A program made the position numbers and the translations under genes. Below are positions 8,505 through 17,919 of a DNA stretch of 64,000 bases, one piece after another (positions within the stretch are counted from its first letter, which is position 1; the number at the start of each line of letters is the position of its first letter). The stretch covers positions 124,001 to 188,000 of the forward strand of contig JAMPFD010000005.1 of NCBI GenBank assembly GCA_023664625.1, read 5' to 3'. The notes beneath the pieces are model-generated. The model had not been told where the DNA came from. It ran no database searches and saw only the letters and a program-made list of their open reading frames with translations. The stretch is from Bacillota bacterium. Lineage in GTDB: Bacteria > Bacteroidota > Bacteroidia > Bacteroidales > Bacteroidaceae.

Positions 8505-9857
8505 TCAGTCAAGGACAACCGTACCTTTCAATGTCGCGCTGGAAGAGTCGGTTATGCGGACCTTGACATACTCTCCGGCATGGAAAGTCATCTCCCTGCC
8601 GTCAGCGGCGGTGACCTTGCGGTCGAAGACGACCATCTTGTTCTGTGATGTGCGGCCGCAGAGCTGCTCACGGGAACGCTTGCTGTAACCCTCTATGAGA
8701 ACCTCGAAGGTCTTGCCTACATCCTTGCGGTACTGCTCGGCGGAAATCTCAGTCTGAAGGCGTATCATCTCGTTCAGGCGGCGTATCTTCTCCTCCTCGG
8801 GAATGTTGTCGGGAAGATGCTTGCTGGCGTATGTTCCAGGACGCTCAGAGTATTTGAACATGAAGGCGGAGTCATAGCCAACCTCCTTCATGAGGGACAG
8901 ACTCATCCGGTGGTCCTCCTCCGTCTCATCGTGATAGCCTACAAAAATATCTGTGGTTATGGAGCATTCCGGCACTATGCGCCTGATGGCGCTGACACGG
9001 CCGAGATACCATTCGCGGGTATATTTGCGGTTCATCAGCTTCAGAATCTTGTCTGACCCCGACTGCACCGGCAGATGAATATGCTTGCATACGTTAGGAT
9101 ACTTCGCAATGACGTTGAGCGTCTCGTCACTCATGTCCTTTGGATGTGACGTCGTGAAGCGCACTCTCATCTCCGGAACAGCTTCTGCCACCATGGCAAG
9201 GAGCTGCGGGAAAGACACTGTACCGCCGTCGGCAACGGCACAGTAGGAATTGACGTTCTGTCCAAGGAGCGTAAGTTCCTTGAAGCCGCGCTCCGCAAGG
9301 TCACGGCATTCGCTGAGGATGGATTCAACCTCACGGCTGCGCTCCCTGCCTCGTGTGTACGGGACGATGCAGTAGTGGCAGAAATTGTTGCATCCGCGCA
9401 TGATGCTCACGAAGCCCGACAGACGCTGCCCGCGGCTGCGCTGCGGCAGAATGTCCTTGTAAGTCTCCGTCGTGGAGAGCTCGGTGTCCATGGCATTACG
9501 TCCCAGCTCACACTGCGTGATGAGGTCAGGGAGCGCAAGATAGGCATCAGGTCCCGCCACAAGGTTTGCATGATGCCGCTCTATAAGTTCAGCCTTCATG
9601 CGCTCCGCCATGCAGCCGAGCACACCGAGGATCACACTGCGTCCCTTGTTGCGGTATATATTGTACAAGGTGTCAAGACGGTGGAGTACCTTATTCTCCG
9701 CATTCTCCCTGACGGAGCAAGTGTTGAGGAACACTGCGTCGGCATCTTCCGCCGACTCGCACAATTCATAGCCGGCCATCCCCATGACGCTGGCAACAAC
9801 CTCTGAGTCCGCCACGTTCATCTGGCAGCCATAGGTCTCAATAAATAATTTCTTCAT
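8505..9857 (-). CDS. miaB: tRNA-2-methylthio-N6-dimethylallyladenosine synthase
   Basis: 450 residues from the ATG at 9857; an upstream ATG at 9920 adds a poorly supported tail. The N-terminal MTTase domain starts F-I-E-T-Y-G-C-Q-M-N with its first cluster Cys at 11. The radical-SAM site R-G-C-N-N-F-C-H-Y-C follows at about residue 155, then the R-x-R-E-R-S-R context and a C-terminal TRAM domain (E-V-L-I-E-G-Y-S-K-R). The enzyme adds a methylthio group to i6A37 of tRNAs with two [4Fe-4S] clusters. N-V-N-S-Y after L-L-G-Q supports MiaB over RimO/MtaB. Confidence 0.94.
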   Translation of the reverse strand: MKKLFIETYGCQMNVADSEVVASVMGMAGYELCESAEDADAVFLNTCSVRENAENKVLHRLDTLYNIYRNKGRSVILGVLGCMAERMKAELIERHHANLVAGPDAYLALPDLITQCELGRNAMDTELSTTETYKDILPQRSRGQRLSGFVSIMRGCNNFCHYCIVPYTRGRERSREVESILSECRDLAERGFKELTLLGQNVNSYCAVADGGTVSFPQLLAMVAEAVPEMRVRFTTSHPKDMSDETLNVIAKYPNVCKHIHLPVQSGSDKILKLMNRKYTREWYLGRVSAIRRIVPECSITTDIFVGYHDETEEDHRMSLSLMKEVGYDSAFMFKYSERPGTYASKHLPDNIPEEEKIRRLNEMIRLQTEISAEQYRKDVGKTFEVLIEGYSKRSREQLCGRTSQNKMVVFDRKVTAADGREMTFHAGEYVKVRITDSSSATLKGTVVLD

Positions 9858-9949
9858 ACTTTGTTCTATAAGTTTTGGAAACGTCTGCAAAAGTAATAAT
9901 ATTTTCCCGATTATCGGCAATCTCCTGAATATTTTTTTTGCGGGTCACA

Positions 9950-10105
9950 GGTTTATACGGTGGTGTGGTTATACGGTTGCAGGAAGGACATGCCCGTCAA
10001 TGAAGTTCGTCTGATTATAAAAAAGGTGTGGCGGATGGAGGTCATGCATGGTACCCTCAAGCCCCATGGAACGTACAACCGTATAATCACATAACCGTGG
10101 GAAAA
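9950..10105. repeat. Inverted GGTTAT...ATAACC spacer element
   Basis: G/T-rich units (TTTATACGGTGG, GGTTATACGGTTGC, about 9951-9980) face A/C-rich units (ACAACCGTATAATCACATAACCG, two short words at about 10075-10098) across a middle part without recognised content. The arms are complementary in pieces and could fold as a long stem. No gene is seen in this divergent miaB/M15 spacer. Confidence 0.45.
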
Positions 10106-10137
10106 CGGCATGTATTCCCAAGTGTATCCACACATAA

Positions 10138-10169
10138 TTTGGAATCGCCTGTAAAAAGCAGTACCTTTG
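10138..10169 (+). promoter_or_regulatory. Canonical Bacteroidota promoter of the M15 peptidase/HU/smalltalk cassette
   Basis: TTTG at 10138-10141, 20 bases, then TACCTTTG at 10162-10169: both elements match consensus exactly. The predicted start is about 7 bases downstream, leaving a leader of roughly 65 nt before the ATG at 10242. Confidence 0.8.
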
Positions 10170-10241
10170 CAACGTCAAAACACAAAGACAAAACACAGAC
10201 ACACCAAAACCTTACCTTCATAACAACCTTAATCAAAAATT

Positions 10242-10751
10242 ATGGAAAACACTATCAAACAAAATCCCTTCCCGGTCACGGAGCCGGAGCGCGAACAGCT
10301 TTCGGAACATTTCACTCTCACGGAGATGAGCCGGTCGGCAACGGCGATACGCCACGGATGGGACAACAGGCCGACAGACCTTGCCATAGTGAACCTGCGC
10401 CTGCTCTGCGGGAATGTCCTGGAACCCCTGAGGCGCCGCTTCGGAGTCATACGCATCACGAGTGCGTTCCGTTCGAAGAAAGTCAACGAGGCCGTCGGCG
10501 GGGCGGAGTTCTCACAGCATCTTTACGGCGAGGCTGCCGACATCTATGTTCCCAATGCGGAGGTGGGAAAGAAGATGTTCGACTTTATCCGCGAGAACCT
10601 TCCTTATGACCAGCTTATCTATGAATGCCGGCGTAGGGACAATGCACAGTGGCTGCATGTCTCCTACAGCATAGAGCGGCAACGCAGACAGTGTTTCATG
10701 CACTACGAGATGCCCGAGACTTCTGCCAAGGCACAGAGGAAGGTGGCGTGA
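10242..10751 (+). CDS. M15 family D-Ala-D-Ala carboxypeptidase-like protein
   Basis: 169 residues, no signal peptide. The order F-T-L-x-E-M-x-x-S near the start, I-T-S-A-F-R-S at ~73-79, S-Q-H-L-Y-G-E-A-A-D (His and Asp zinc ligands ~87-96) and W-L-H-V-S-Y (third ligand) is that of the small M15 peptidase subgroup. Such enzymes cut peptidoglycan stem peptides. Lack of an export signal and the neighbours (HU-like, smalltalk) match a cassette that is common in Bacteroidales genomes, where an amidase often takes this place. A prophage or mobile origin is possible but not shown. Confidence 0.85.
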   Translation: MENTIKQNPFPVTEPEREQLSEHFTLTEMSRSATAIRHGWDNRPTDLAIVNLRLLCGNVLEPLRRRFGVIRITSAFRSKKVNEAVGGAEFSQHLYGEAADIYVPNAEVGKKMFDFIRENLPYDQLIYECRRRDNAQWLHVSYSIERQRRQCFMHYEMPETSAKAQRKVA

Positions 10752-10986
10752 GAAATGGGACTGAGTATAGGATTCTGAGGGTATACGGAAATGTGCCATT
10801 GGGTCCTGCAGGGATGCGATATATTGATAAATACGGTTATCGGCCGCAAGACTGTACTGGATATCCATTATGCCCCAAACCTGAAAAACTTAAGCCTCAT
10901 AGCCCAAAACATCTAATCCACAACCGTACCTCCTAAAAAAATCTTTTAATCTATTTTATTAACTTTTCAACAACACAAACAACATT

Positions 10987-11445
10987 ATGTCAGTACTTTA
11001 CAAAATCAAGAAAATCGAGCGCAAGTATTCCGACGGCCGTGTCGACCCGGCAAACAACAAGTGGTACGCCAGTGCCGTAATCATCAACACCGTATCCACC
11101 GACAAGATTGCCGAGAGGATAGAGGAGAAATGCACCCTCACCAAGGCAGACGTCAAGGGATGTATCGAAGCCCTTATCCATGAGATAAAGGATCAGCTCC
11201 AGAACTCTTACGCAGTGAAGCTTGACGGCCTCGGCACTTTCAAGCTCTCCCTGCACAGCAAAGGTGCCGAGAGCCTTGAGGAATTCTCCGTACAGAAGAA
11301 CATTGTCGGCACCAAGGTTCTCTTCCTCCCTACGAAGCAGAAGGACACCGCTTCCGGCAAGGTCATTGCCAACCTCACCTATGGCGTCAAGTGCGTCAAG
11401 GCTCCTGAGAGCAAGACTGCCGAGAACTCAGCCTCCGCAGCCTGA
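10987..11445 (+). CDS. HU-like DNA-binding protein (HU family, extended form)
   Basis: 152 residues. The central part follows the HU/IHF fold: a helical region (T-K-A-D-V-K-G-C-I-E-A-L) and then V-K-L-D-G-L-G-T-F-K-L-S-L, the strand-turn typical of the HU core. The N-terminal Y-K-I-K-K-I-E-R and the Ala/Ser-rich C-terminal tail are features of the Bacteroidales-specific HU-like group, longer than housekeeping HU (~90 aa). It probably binds DNA; its targets are unknown. It lies between the M15 peptidase and the smalltalk gene. Confidence 0.85.
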   Translation: MSVLYKIKKIERKYSDGRVDPANNKWYASAVIINTVSTDKIAERIEEKCTLTKADVKGCIEALIHEIKDQLQNSYAVKLDGLGTFKLSLHSKGAESLEEFSVQKNIVGTKVLFLPTKQKDTASGKVIANLTYGVKCVKAPESKTAENSASAA

Positions 11446-11549
11446 CCCCAATGTCCCGACGGGCCACTGAGCCACCCTTTCCGCCCTCCGTCTCTGGCAT
11501 TTCCGACAGGAGGGCGGAAGTTATGTCAAAACCGTAAAACATTGATTCC

Positions 11550-11651
11550 ATGAGCAAGAAAGAAACCGTCAAATACATCATCCAGCTTATCGTGGCAGTC
11601 CTTACGGCAATAGGCACATCGATAGGTGTGACGAGCTGTTACGGCTGTTAA
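11550..11651 (+). CDS. Smalltalk protein (33 aa)
   Basis: A 33-residue ORF starting M-S-K-K-E-T-V-K, continuing with a single hydrophobic helix (~9-27) and ending V-T-S-C-Y-G-C. This matches the Bacteroidales 'smalltalk' family of tiny membrane peptides that follow HU-like genes. The function of the family is unknown. The position 104 bases after the HU-like gene supports the call. Confidence 0.8.
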   Translation: MSKKETVKYIIQLIVAVLTAIGTSIGVTSCYGC

Positions 11652-11689
11652 GCCGCCCCGTGCGGAGATACCGCCACTGCCGCCCGGAT

Positions 11690-11733
11690 GCCACTGTCAT
11701 GAGGAGAAGCTGTTCTCTCCTGAAGCCGGTGGC
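11690..11733 (+). other. Two-tier stem-loop downstream of smalltalk
   Basis: Outer arms GCCAC (11690-11694) and GTGGC (11729-11733) enclose an inner stem GAGAA/TTCTC (11704-11708 with 11713-11717). There is no U tract, so it is more likely an RNA 3' structure than a complete terminator. Nothing else was recognised between 11652 and 11835. Confidence 0.4.
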
Positions 11734-11837
11734 AGGAGACCGGGAACGAACTTGCCGGACCGTCACAGGCAGCTGCCGGGAATGAGCTTTCATGAAACAA
11801 TGGCATCATGACCGCCTGATTCTAAACATCTTCAATT

Positions 11838-11916
11838 CAAAGAAACGATTAAGCGAGCGGAGACCAAGCTTGCTTGAAGTCTTCCGAGCGGGAGTTTCTT
11901 ATGTAAAAGGCGGAAT
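11838..11916 (+). repeat. Module C copy of the dispersed mosaic repeat
   Basis: About 80 bp starting AAAGAAACGATTAAGCGAGC and ending GGGAGTTTCTTATGTAAAAG. Inside is a foldback GGAGAC...GTCTTCC around CAAGCTTGCTTG. Near-identical modules occur twice at 28.5-28.6 kb and twice at 49.3-49.4 kb. Confidence 0.6.
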
Positions 11917-11959
11917 GAAATCCGGCAGTTACTTAAATCCGGCATAACAATAACCGAAG

Positions 11960-12004
11960 AGCGCCTCAGTTCCCACAACCAGGGAGCCGAGGTGCTTATT
12001 TTTA
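11960..12004 (+). terminator. Hairpin ahead of the leuS promoter
   Basis: AGCGCCTC (11960-11967) pairs with GAGGTGCT (11989-11996), with inner CCC/GGG pairs, followed by a short T-rich stretch. It separates the smalltalk cassette from leuS and could end transcription from upstream. Confidence 0.5.
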
Positions 12005-12013
12005 TGTAAAAGG

Positions 12014-12044
12014 TTGGATTTTTGCATATTTTTTTGTACTTTTG
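12014..12044 (+). promoter_or_regulatory. Promoter of leuS
   Basis: TACTTTTG at 12037-12044 fits TAnnTTTG, with TTGG at 12014-12017 (19 bases upstream) as an imperfect -33 box. This leaves a leader of about 165 nt before the leuS ATG. Confidence 0.6.
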
Positions 12045-12217
12045 CAACGCCTTATAGAATAAAACAATGTGCATTGCCGTTATATCTGAAAACGGGAGTG
12101 TGCCTTTTCGGGTATCTGCCGGAGCCGTGGCGAAGAACTCCGCGTTCTTCTGGCCCTATCGGCTTCAAAGACGGCAGTGCCATTATCTGCAACCGTGTGA
12201 AAATAAAAATCAAAGCA

Positions 12218-15055
12218 ATGGAATATAACTTCAGAGAAATCGAGAAAAAATGGCAGGCGGAATGGGTGAGGAACAACACCTATAAGGTCTGCGAGGATGA
12301 AAGCAAGAAGAAGTACTATGTGCTCAACATGTTCCCGTATCCGTCAGGCGCAGGTCTCCATGTCGGACATCCTCTCGGATACATCGCCAGCGACATCTAC
12401 GCCCGCTTCAAGCGTCTGCAGGGCTTCAACGTCCTTAACCCTATGGGCTACGACGCCTACGGCCTGCCGGCAGAGCAGTATGCGATACAGACAGGCCAGC
12501 ACCCGGAGAAGACAACCTCCGACAATATCAGCCGCTACCGTGAGCAGCTTGACAAGATAGGATTCTGCTTCGACTGGAACCGCGAGATACGCACCTGCGC
12601 TCCCGACTACTACCACTGGACGCAATGGGCTTTCCAGAGAATGTTCGACAGCTACTACTGCAATGATGCCGGGAAGGCACGTCCGATAAAGGAACTCAGG
12701 GACGCTTTCTCCAAGAACGGAACGGAAGGGCTCAACGTTGCCTGCAGCGAGGAACTGAGCTTCACTGCCGGAGAATGGAACGCCATGACGGAGAAAGAGC
12801 AGTCGGACATACTCATGAACTACCGCATAGCCTTCATGGGCGAGACGATGGTCAACTGGTGTGCCGGTCTCGGAACGGTGCTTGCCAATGATGAGGTTGT
12901 CGAAGGAGTTTCCGTACGCGGCGGTTTCCCTGTCGAGCAGAAAAAGATGCGCCAGTGGTGTCTCCGCGTCTCCGCCTACAGCCAGCGTCTTCTCGACGGT
13001 CTTGACAGTGTGGAATGGAGCGAGTCCATCAAGGAGACACAGCGCAACTGGATAGGCCGCAGTGAGGGAACAGAGGTGCAGATAAAGGTTGACGGTACAG
13101 ACAAGGACTTTACAATCTTTACGACAAGAGCCGACACGATGTTCGGCGTGACATTCTTTGTCCTCGCTCCGGAGAGCGACCTCGTCGGCCTTGTCACTAC
13201 GGATGACCGGAAACAGGATGTAGAAGAGTACGTCAAGTACGTCAAGGGCAGAACCGAACGCGAGCGCATGATAGACCATACCGTTACCGGTGTGTTCTCA
13301 GGAGCTTACGGCATAAACCCCATCACGGGCGACAAATGTCCTATATACATTTCCGAGTATGTCCTTGCAGGCTACGGAACAGGAGCCATCATGGCCGTCC
13401 CGGCCCATGACTCCCGTGACTATGCCTTCGCAAAGCATTTCAACCTGCCGATCATCCCGCTTGTGGAGGGTGCCGATGTCAGTGAGGAGTCCTATGACGC
13501 CAAGGAAGGCATTGTCATGAACTCCCCTATGCCTGGAAAGACAGCTTTCGAAGGATTCTCCCTCAACGGCATGACCATCAAGGAGGCCATCGCCGCCACC
13601 AAGAAGTTTGTCTCAGGACATAACCTCGGCCGCGTAAAGGTGAACTACCGTCTGCGCGATGCCATCTTCTCCCGCCAGCGTTACTGGGGCGAGCCGTTCC
13701 CGGTCTATTACAAGAACGGTGTGCCAGTGATGATACCCGAGGAATGTCTCCCCATAGAACTCCCGCAGGTCAAGGACTTCAAGCCTACCGCCACGGGTGA
13801 GCCTCCTTTGGGCAACGCACAGCTGTGGGCATGGGACGAGACGGAGAGGAAGATTGTCGACAAGTCCCTCGTGGACGAGAAGACTGTGTTCCCTATAGAA
13901 CTCTACACCATGCCTGGCTTCGCCGGTTCCTCCGCCTACTACCTCCGCTACATGGACCCGCACAACAGTGAGGAACTTGTAAGCGAGAAGGCTGCGGATT
14001 ACTGGCAGAATGTCGACCTCTATGTCGGAGGCTCAGAGCATGCCACGGGGCACCTCATCTACTCACGCTTCTGGAACAAGTTCCTCTTCGACCTCGGCAT
14101 ATCCAAGAAGGAAGAGCCGTTCCGGAAACTTGTCAACCAGGGCATGATACAGGGACGCTCGAACTTCGTCTACCGTATCAAGGACACCAACACTTTCGTA
14201 TCCCTTGACAAGAAAGAGGGCATGGACGTCACTCCTATCCACGTGGACGTGAACATCGTCTCCGGCGACATACTTGACATAGAGACGTTCAGGCAATGGC
14301 GTCCGGAATACAACGATGCGGAATTTATTCTCAACGACGAGGGCAAATATCTCTGCGGATGGGCTGTGGAGAAAATGTCGAAGTCAATGTACAACGTTGT
14401 CAACCCGGACATGATTGTCGAGAAGTACGGTGCCGACACGCTCCGTCTCTACGAGATGTTCCTCGGCCCTGTGGAACAGTCCAAGCCTTGGGACACCAAC
14501 GGCATAGACGGCTGCCACCGCTTCCTGAAGAAATTCTGGGGTCTCTTCTACGACCGTGACGGCAATTTCCTCCCTGACACAGAGGCTAAGGCCACGGCTG
14601 AACAGGAAAAGTCACTTCATAAGCTCATAAAGAAAGTGACACAGGACATTGAGCAGTTCTCCTACAACACATCCATCGCAGCATTCATGATCGCCGTCGG
14701 CGAGCTCTCAAAATGCCGTGACAAGGCTGTGCTCAGGAATCTCGTCATCCTCATCGCCCCGTTTGCTCCTCATATCGCCGAAGAACTGTGGGCGGCTCTC
14801 GGAGAGCCATCCACAGTCTGTGACGCAGAATGGCCGGTATGGGACGAGAAGAAAATGGTCGACTCGGAGATAACAATGCCGGTACAGTTCTGCGGAAAGA
14901 CACGATTCACCATACAGCTTCCTGCCGGAATCTCCAAGGAAGAGGCCGAGAAGGCTGCCCTTGCAGACGAACGCACTGCCAGATACACTGACGGCAAGCA
15001 GGTGGTGAAGATTATCGTCGTGCCTGGCAGAATCATCAATATAGTCGTAAAATAA
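12218..15055 (+). CDS. leuS: Leucyl-tRNA synthetase
   Basis: 945 residues from the ATG at 12218. The frame is open further upstream to 12014, but that part overlaps the promoter and is not LeuRS-like. Class I signatures are present: [12 protein letters not shown] (HIGH-type, ~residues 40-51) and K-M-S-K-S (~720). The CP1 editing domain lies between (T-T-R-A-D-T-M-F and [12 protein letters not shown]). The protein charges tRNA-Leu and hydrolyses mischarged products. It is the first gene of a rightward group with the YitT-HAM1 fusion. Confidence 0.97.
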   Translation: MEYNFREIEKKWQAEWVRNNTYKVCEDESKKKYYVLNMFPYPSGAGLHVGHPLGYIASDIYARFKRLQGFNVLNPMGYDAYGLPAEQYAIQTGQHPEKTTSDNISRYREQLDKIGFCFDWNREIRTCAPDYYHWTQWAFQRMFDSYYCNDAGKARPIKELRDAFSKNGTEGLNVACSEELSFTAGEWNAMTEKEQSDILMNYRIAFMGETMVNWCAGLGTVLANDEVVEGVSVRGGFPVEQKKMRQWCLRVSAYSQRLLDGLDSVEWSESIKETQRNWIGRSEGTEVQIKVDGTDKDFTIFTTRADTMFGVTFFVLAPESDLVGLVTTDDRKQDVEEYVKYVKGRTERERMIDHTVTGVFSGAYGINPITGDKCPIYISEYVLAGYGTGAIMAVPAHDSRDYAFAKHFNLPIIPLVEGADVSEESYDAKEGIVMNSPMPGKTAFEGFSLNGMTIKEAIAATKKFVSGHNLGRVKVNYRLRDAIFSRQRYWGEPFPVYYKNGVPVMIPEECLPIELPQVKDFKPTATGEPPLGNAQLWAWDETERKIVDKSLVDEKTVFPIELYTMPGFAGSSAYYLRYMDPHNSEELVSEKAADYWQNVDLYVGGSEHATGHLIYSRFWNKFLFDLGISKKEEPFRKLVNQGMIQGRSNFVYRIKDTNTFVSLDKKEGMDVTPIHVDVNIVSGDILDIETFRQWRPEYNDAEFILNDEGKYLCGWAVEKMSKSMYNVVNPDMIVEKYGADTLRLYEMFLGPVEQSKPWDTNGIDGCHRFLKKFWGLFYDRDGNFLPDTEAKATAEQEKSLHKLIKKVTQDIEQFSYNTSIAAFMIAVGELSKCRDKAVLRNLVILIAPFAPHIAEELWAALGEPSTVCDAEWPVWDEKKMVDSEITMPVQFCGKTRFTIQLPAGISKEEAEKAALADERTARYTDGKQVVKIIVVPGRIINIVVK

Positions 15056-15260
15056 GGCTTTCAGGGATGTACGGTTAGACGGTTGCGTGGTTGGACGGTT
15101 ATGAGGTTGTAAGGGCTTTTAAGAAAATATGCTTTCCCTGCATCCTGAAGACTTATGGAATTGCAACAGTACAGCACTGCCCGCAAACTTCAAAAACTCA
15201 TAACCATTAAAACCTTACAACCTCATAACCCTACAACCATAAAACCGCAAAAACCAACCA
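15056..15260. repeat. Inverted GGTTAT...ATAACC spacer element
   Basis: Directly after the leuS stop are G/T-rich units (GTACGGTTAGACGGTTGCG, then GGTTGGACGGTTATGAGGTTG). A/C-rich units follow (CATAACCATTAAAACC, CCTCATAACCCTACAACC) up to the next ATG. The two halves are largely complementary. No gene was seen in these 205 bases. Confidence 0.5.
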
Positions 15261-15267
15261 TCATCAA

Positions 15268-16779
15268 ATGCTGGACAAGAAAAGGATATTCAAAGAGCTG
15301 CGCGACTATTTCATGGTCCTGGCGGGAACACTGATATACTCCGCCGGAGTGGTGCTCTTCATGCTTCCCTATGAGCTGACGACAGGCGGAGTGGCAGGTA
15401 TCTCCGCACTGGTGTTCTATGCCACGGGAATACAGGTTCCCATAACCTACGCACTTGTGAACATCATCTTTCTCATCTTCGGAGCGAGAATCATAGGACT
15501 TAACTTCTGCATAAAATCCATCTTCGGATTCGGCAGCATAACATTCTGGCTCTCTCTGCTGCAGCCGCTGCTTGAGAACCCCGTGACCCATCAGGTTCCG
15601 CAACTCCTCGGAAGCGAGATGTTCATGGCATGTGTCATCTCCGGCATCCTTGAAGGCCTGGGACTAAGTATCTGTTTCTATAACAACGGTTCAACGGGAG
15701 GCACGGACATCATTGCCGCCATAGTCCACAAATACAAGGACATCTCCTTGGGACAGATACTTATGGTCTGTGACATACTTATCGTAGGAAGCAGCTATTT
15801 TATCTTCCATGACGTGCAGAAAGTAATCTTCGGATTCATCCTGCTCATCGTGGCAGCCATGACGCTCGATTACTTTACGCGCAAGTTCTGCCAGGTAGTG
15901 GAGTTCAAGGTCTTCTCCCGCAACTACTCCGCCATCGCGGACCGCATATCAAAGGAAGGGTTCGGCGTCACTGTCCTTTCCGGGGAAGGCTGGTACACGA
16001 AGTCCGAGCGAAACGTGGTGATGTGCGTATGCAGCAAACGCTATGCCGAGACAATCATGCGCGCCATACAGACGGTTGACCCGTTCTGCTTCGTCTCCGT
16101 CACAAACGCAGTGGGAGTCTACGGGGAAGGCTTCGGCAACATGAAGACGAAAGTCAAGGACCAGAAGCCCATTATCGTCTTTGCCACCAACAATGAGAAC
16201 AAACTCTCAGAAGTCCGCAGCATCCTCGGCAACAGGTTTGAGGTGCGCTCGCTGAAGGAAGTTGGCTGTACCGCCGAACTGCCGGAGACCCATTCAACGC
16301 TTGAGGAAAATGCCATGGAGAAAGCCCGCTATGTCAAGCAGTACTACGGCTTCGACTGCTTTGCCGACGACACCGGCCTGGAGGTTGATGCCCTCGGTGG
16401 AGAACCGGGAGTCTACTCGGCGCGCTATGCAAACATCCCCGATGAAGAGTACAGCGACCCTCTCGCAGGTGAGGACCATGATTCCGAGGCAAATATGCGC
16501 AAACTGCTCCATAAGCTTGAAGGCAAGGAAGACCGCACTGCACGGTTCCGCACCTCGATAGCCCTCATATACCAAGGCAGTGAGTACCTATTTGACGGTA
16601 TCGTCAACGGTTCCATACTAACGGAGAAGCAGGGAACGGAAGGTTTCGGCTATGACCCCGTGTTCATGCCCGAAGGCTACGACAAGTCGTTCGCAGAACT
16701 CGGAGCGGACATAAAGAACAAAATCTCACACCGTGCCCTGGCAACGGAAAAGCTTGCCGGCTTCCTTCTCGGGAAATAA
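15268..16779 (+). CDS. YitT-family membrane protein fused to RdgB/HAM1 non-canonical purine NTP pyrophosphatase
   Basis: One 503-codon frame carries two complete proteins. Residues 1-~290 are YitT-like: about five hydrophobic helices, the G-S-T-G-G-T-D-I motif (141-148) and a cytoplasmic DUF2179 domain. Residues ~302-503 are a full RdgB/HAM1: F-A-T-N-N-E-N-K-L (305-313), [11 protein letters not shown] and G-F-G-Y-D-P-V-F. RdgB hydrolyses ITP, dITP and XTP to monophosphates. Separate yitT and rdgB genes often lie side by side after leuS in related genomes (from memory), so stop-codon loss is a simple origin. An internal ATG at 16141 could also yield a free pyrophosphatase. Confidence 0.88.
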   Translation: MLDKKRIFKELRDYFMVLAGTLIYSAGVVLFMLPYELTTGGVAGISALVFYATGIQVPITYALVNIIFLIFGARIIGLNFCIKSIFGFGSITFWLSLLQPLLENPVTHQVPQLLGSEMFMACVISGILEGLGLSICFYNNGSTGGTDIIAAIVHKYKDISLGQILMVCDILIVGSSYFIFHDVQKVIFGFILLIVAAMTLDYFTRKFCQVVEFKVFSRNYSAIADRISKEGFGVTVLSGEGWYTKSERNVVMCVCSKRYAETIMRAIQTVDPFCFVSVTNAVGVYGEGFGNMKTKVKDQKPIIVFATNNENKLSEVRSILGNRFEVRSLKEVGCTAELPETHSTLEENAMEKARYVKQYYGFDCFADDTGLEVDALGGEPGVYSARYANIPDEEYSDPLAGEDHDSEANMRKLLHKLEGKEDRTARFRTSIALIYQGSEYLFDGIVNGSILTEKQGTEGFGYDPVFMPEGYDKSFAELGADIKNKISHRALATEKLAGFLLGK

Positions 16780-16864
16780 AGTCCACCGACCGGACAACGG
16801 ACATCTATGAAAACACACTATGCGGGGTACTGACAACAATCCCCCAATCTTAAACAACATACCG

Positions 16865-17737
16865 ATGATTACAGCGTCAGTAGTAACATACGACCATCAT
16901 TTTCTTGACATAGAACCGGTTTTGCGGAGTCTCTTTGCATCACCTGTTGACGTCATATATATCATTGACCACTCGGAACACATGATGCAGCTTGAAGCCG
17001 AGCTGAAACAGTTTGCCGAAAGGGTCCTGTCCGGTGAGCCGGAACTGCGGAAGCGGGTTGCAGCGGGCATGCAGCTTCTCTATTTCCGCCATGAGAACAA
17101 CGGATATGGCGGGGGACACAACGTTGCACTGAGGAAAGCCCTCAGCATCGGCAGCGATTACCATCTTGTCGTGAACCCTGATGTATGGTTCGGACCACGC
17201 GTCATACCTGAGCTTAAGGAGTACATGGACAACCATAAGGATGTCGGGCAGATGATGCCGAAAGTGCTATACCCGAACGGTGAGATACAGCGGCTGGCAA
17301 AGATGTTGCCTACACCATTTGACATGTTCGGCAGGCTATGCCTCCCGAAATGCATCATCAACAAACGCAACCGCCGTTTCGAACTTGAATATTCCGGCTT
17401 TAACATGGTACTCAACGTGCCTTTTCTCTCAGGATGCTTCATGTTCTTCCGCATGTCGGCCATACAGGACATCAATATGTTTGACGAGCACTTCTTTCTC
17501 TATGGTGAGGACATTGATGTGTCACGCCGCATGAATGAGAAGTACAAGACACTGTACTATCCTAAAGTCCCGGTGTACCATAAGTTCAGCCGTGGCTCAA
17601 GACACAGCCTGCATCTCCTTCTCGTGCATATCTGCAGCATCTGCAAGTATTTCAACAAATGGGGATGGTTCAAGGACGAGAAAAGAACCATTATCAACAA
17701 AGCACTGCAGGAGCAGATTGACAAAGGAGGAATATAA
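16865..17737 (+). CDS. Family 2 glycosyltransferase
   Basis: 290 residues. A GT-A fold is indicated by the N-terminal V-V-T-Y strand, N-N-G-Y-G-G-G-H-N-V-A at ~78-88, a D-x-D-like N-P-D-V-W-F at ~103-108 and the catalytic-region F-L-Y-G-E-D-I-D-V-S-R-R. This pattern resembles rhamnosyltransferase-type enzymes that build cell-surface glycans. Sugar and acceptor cannot be told. The start at 16865 is chosen because the family begins directly at the first beta strand; an ATG at 16820 would add 15 residues. Confidence 0.85.
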   Translation: MITASVVTYDHHFLDIEPVLRSLFASPVDVIYIIDHSEHMMQLEAELKQFAERVLSGEPELRKRVAAGMQLLYFRHENNGYGGGHNVALRKALSIGSDYHLVVNPDVWFGPRVIPELKEYMDNHKDVGQMMPKVLYPNGEIQRLAKMLPTPFDMFGRLCLPKCIINKRNRRFELEYSGFNMVLNVPFLSGCFMFFRMSAIQDINMFDEHFFLYGEDIDVSRRMNEKYKTLYYPKVPVYHKFSRGSRHSLHLLLVHICSICKYFNKWGWFKDEKRTIINKALQEQIDKGGI

Positions 17738-17919
17738 GGCATTTGCGGTTTCGGGGTTGTAGAGGATTGTTGTCATCAGGGGTTGCGGTTATGAGGTACA
17801 GTCAGATTACCCCAACCCAAAACCGATAAGCACCCATAACCCTCTATAACCATGCAACCGCAAGTCCTACAACCCTATGCCCCCTAAAACCCTATAACCG
17901 TACAACCACATAACCGTAA
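17738..17919. repeat. Inverted GGTTAT...ATAACC spacer element
   Basis: G/T-rich units (TTGCGGTTTCGGGGTTGTAG, GGTTGCGGTTATGAGG) are followed by a long run of A/C-rich ATAACC, ACAACC and AAAACC units that ends at the next ATG. It is one of the longest examples in the window, and no gene is seen in it. Confidence 0.5.

Noticed and set aside
11690..11745. Cobalamin riboswitch-like words (GCCACTG, CAGGAGACC)
   Set aside because: The order and spacing are wrong, the 5' half of the aptamer is missing, and the words are explained by a two-tier hairpin; the next gene is leuS.
12014..12217. Upstream extension of the leuS frame
   Set aside because: It would start inside the promoter, and LeuRS similarity begins only at 12218.
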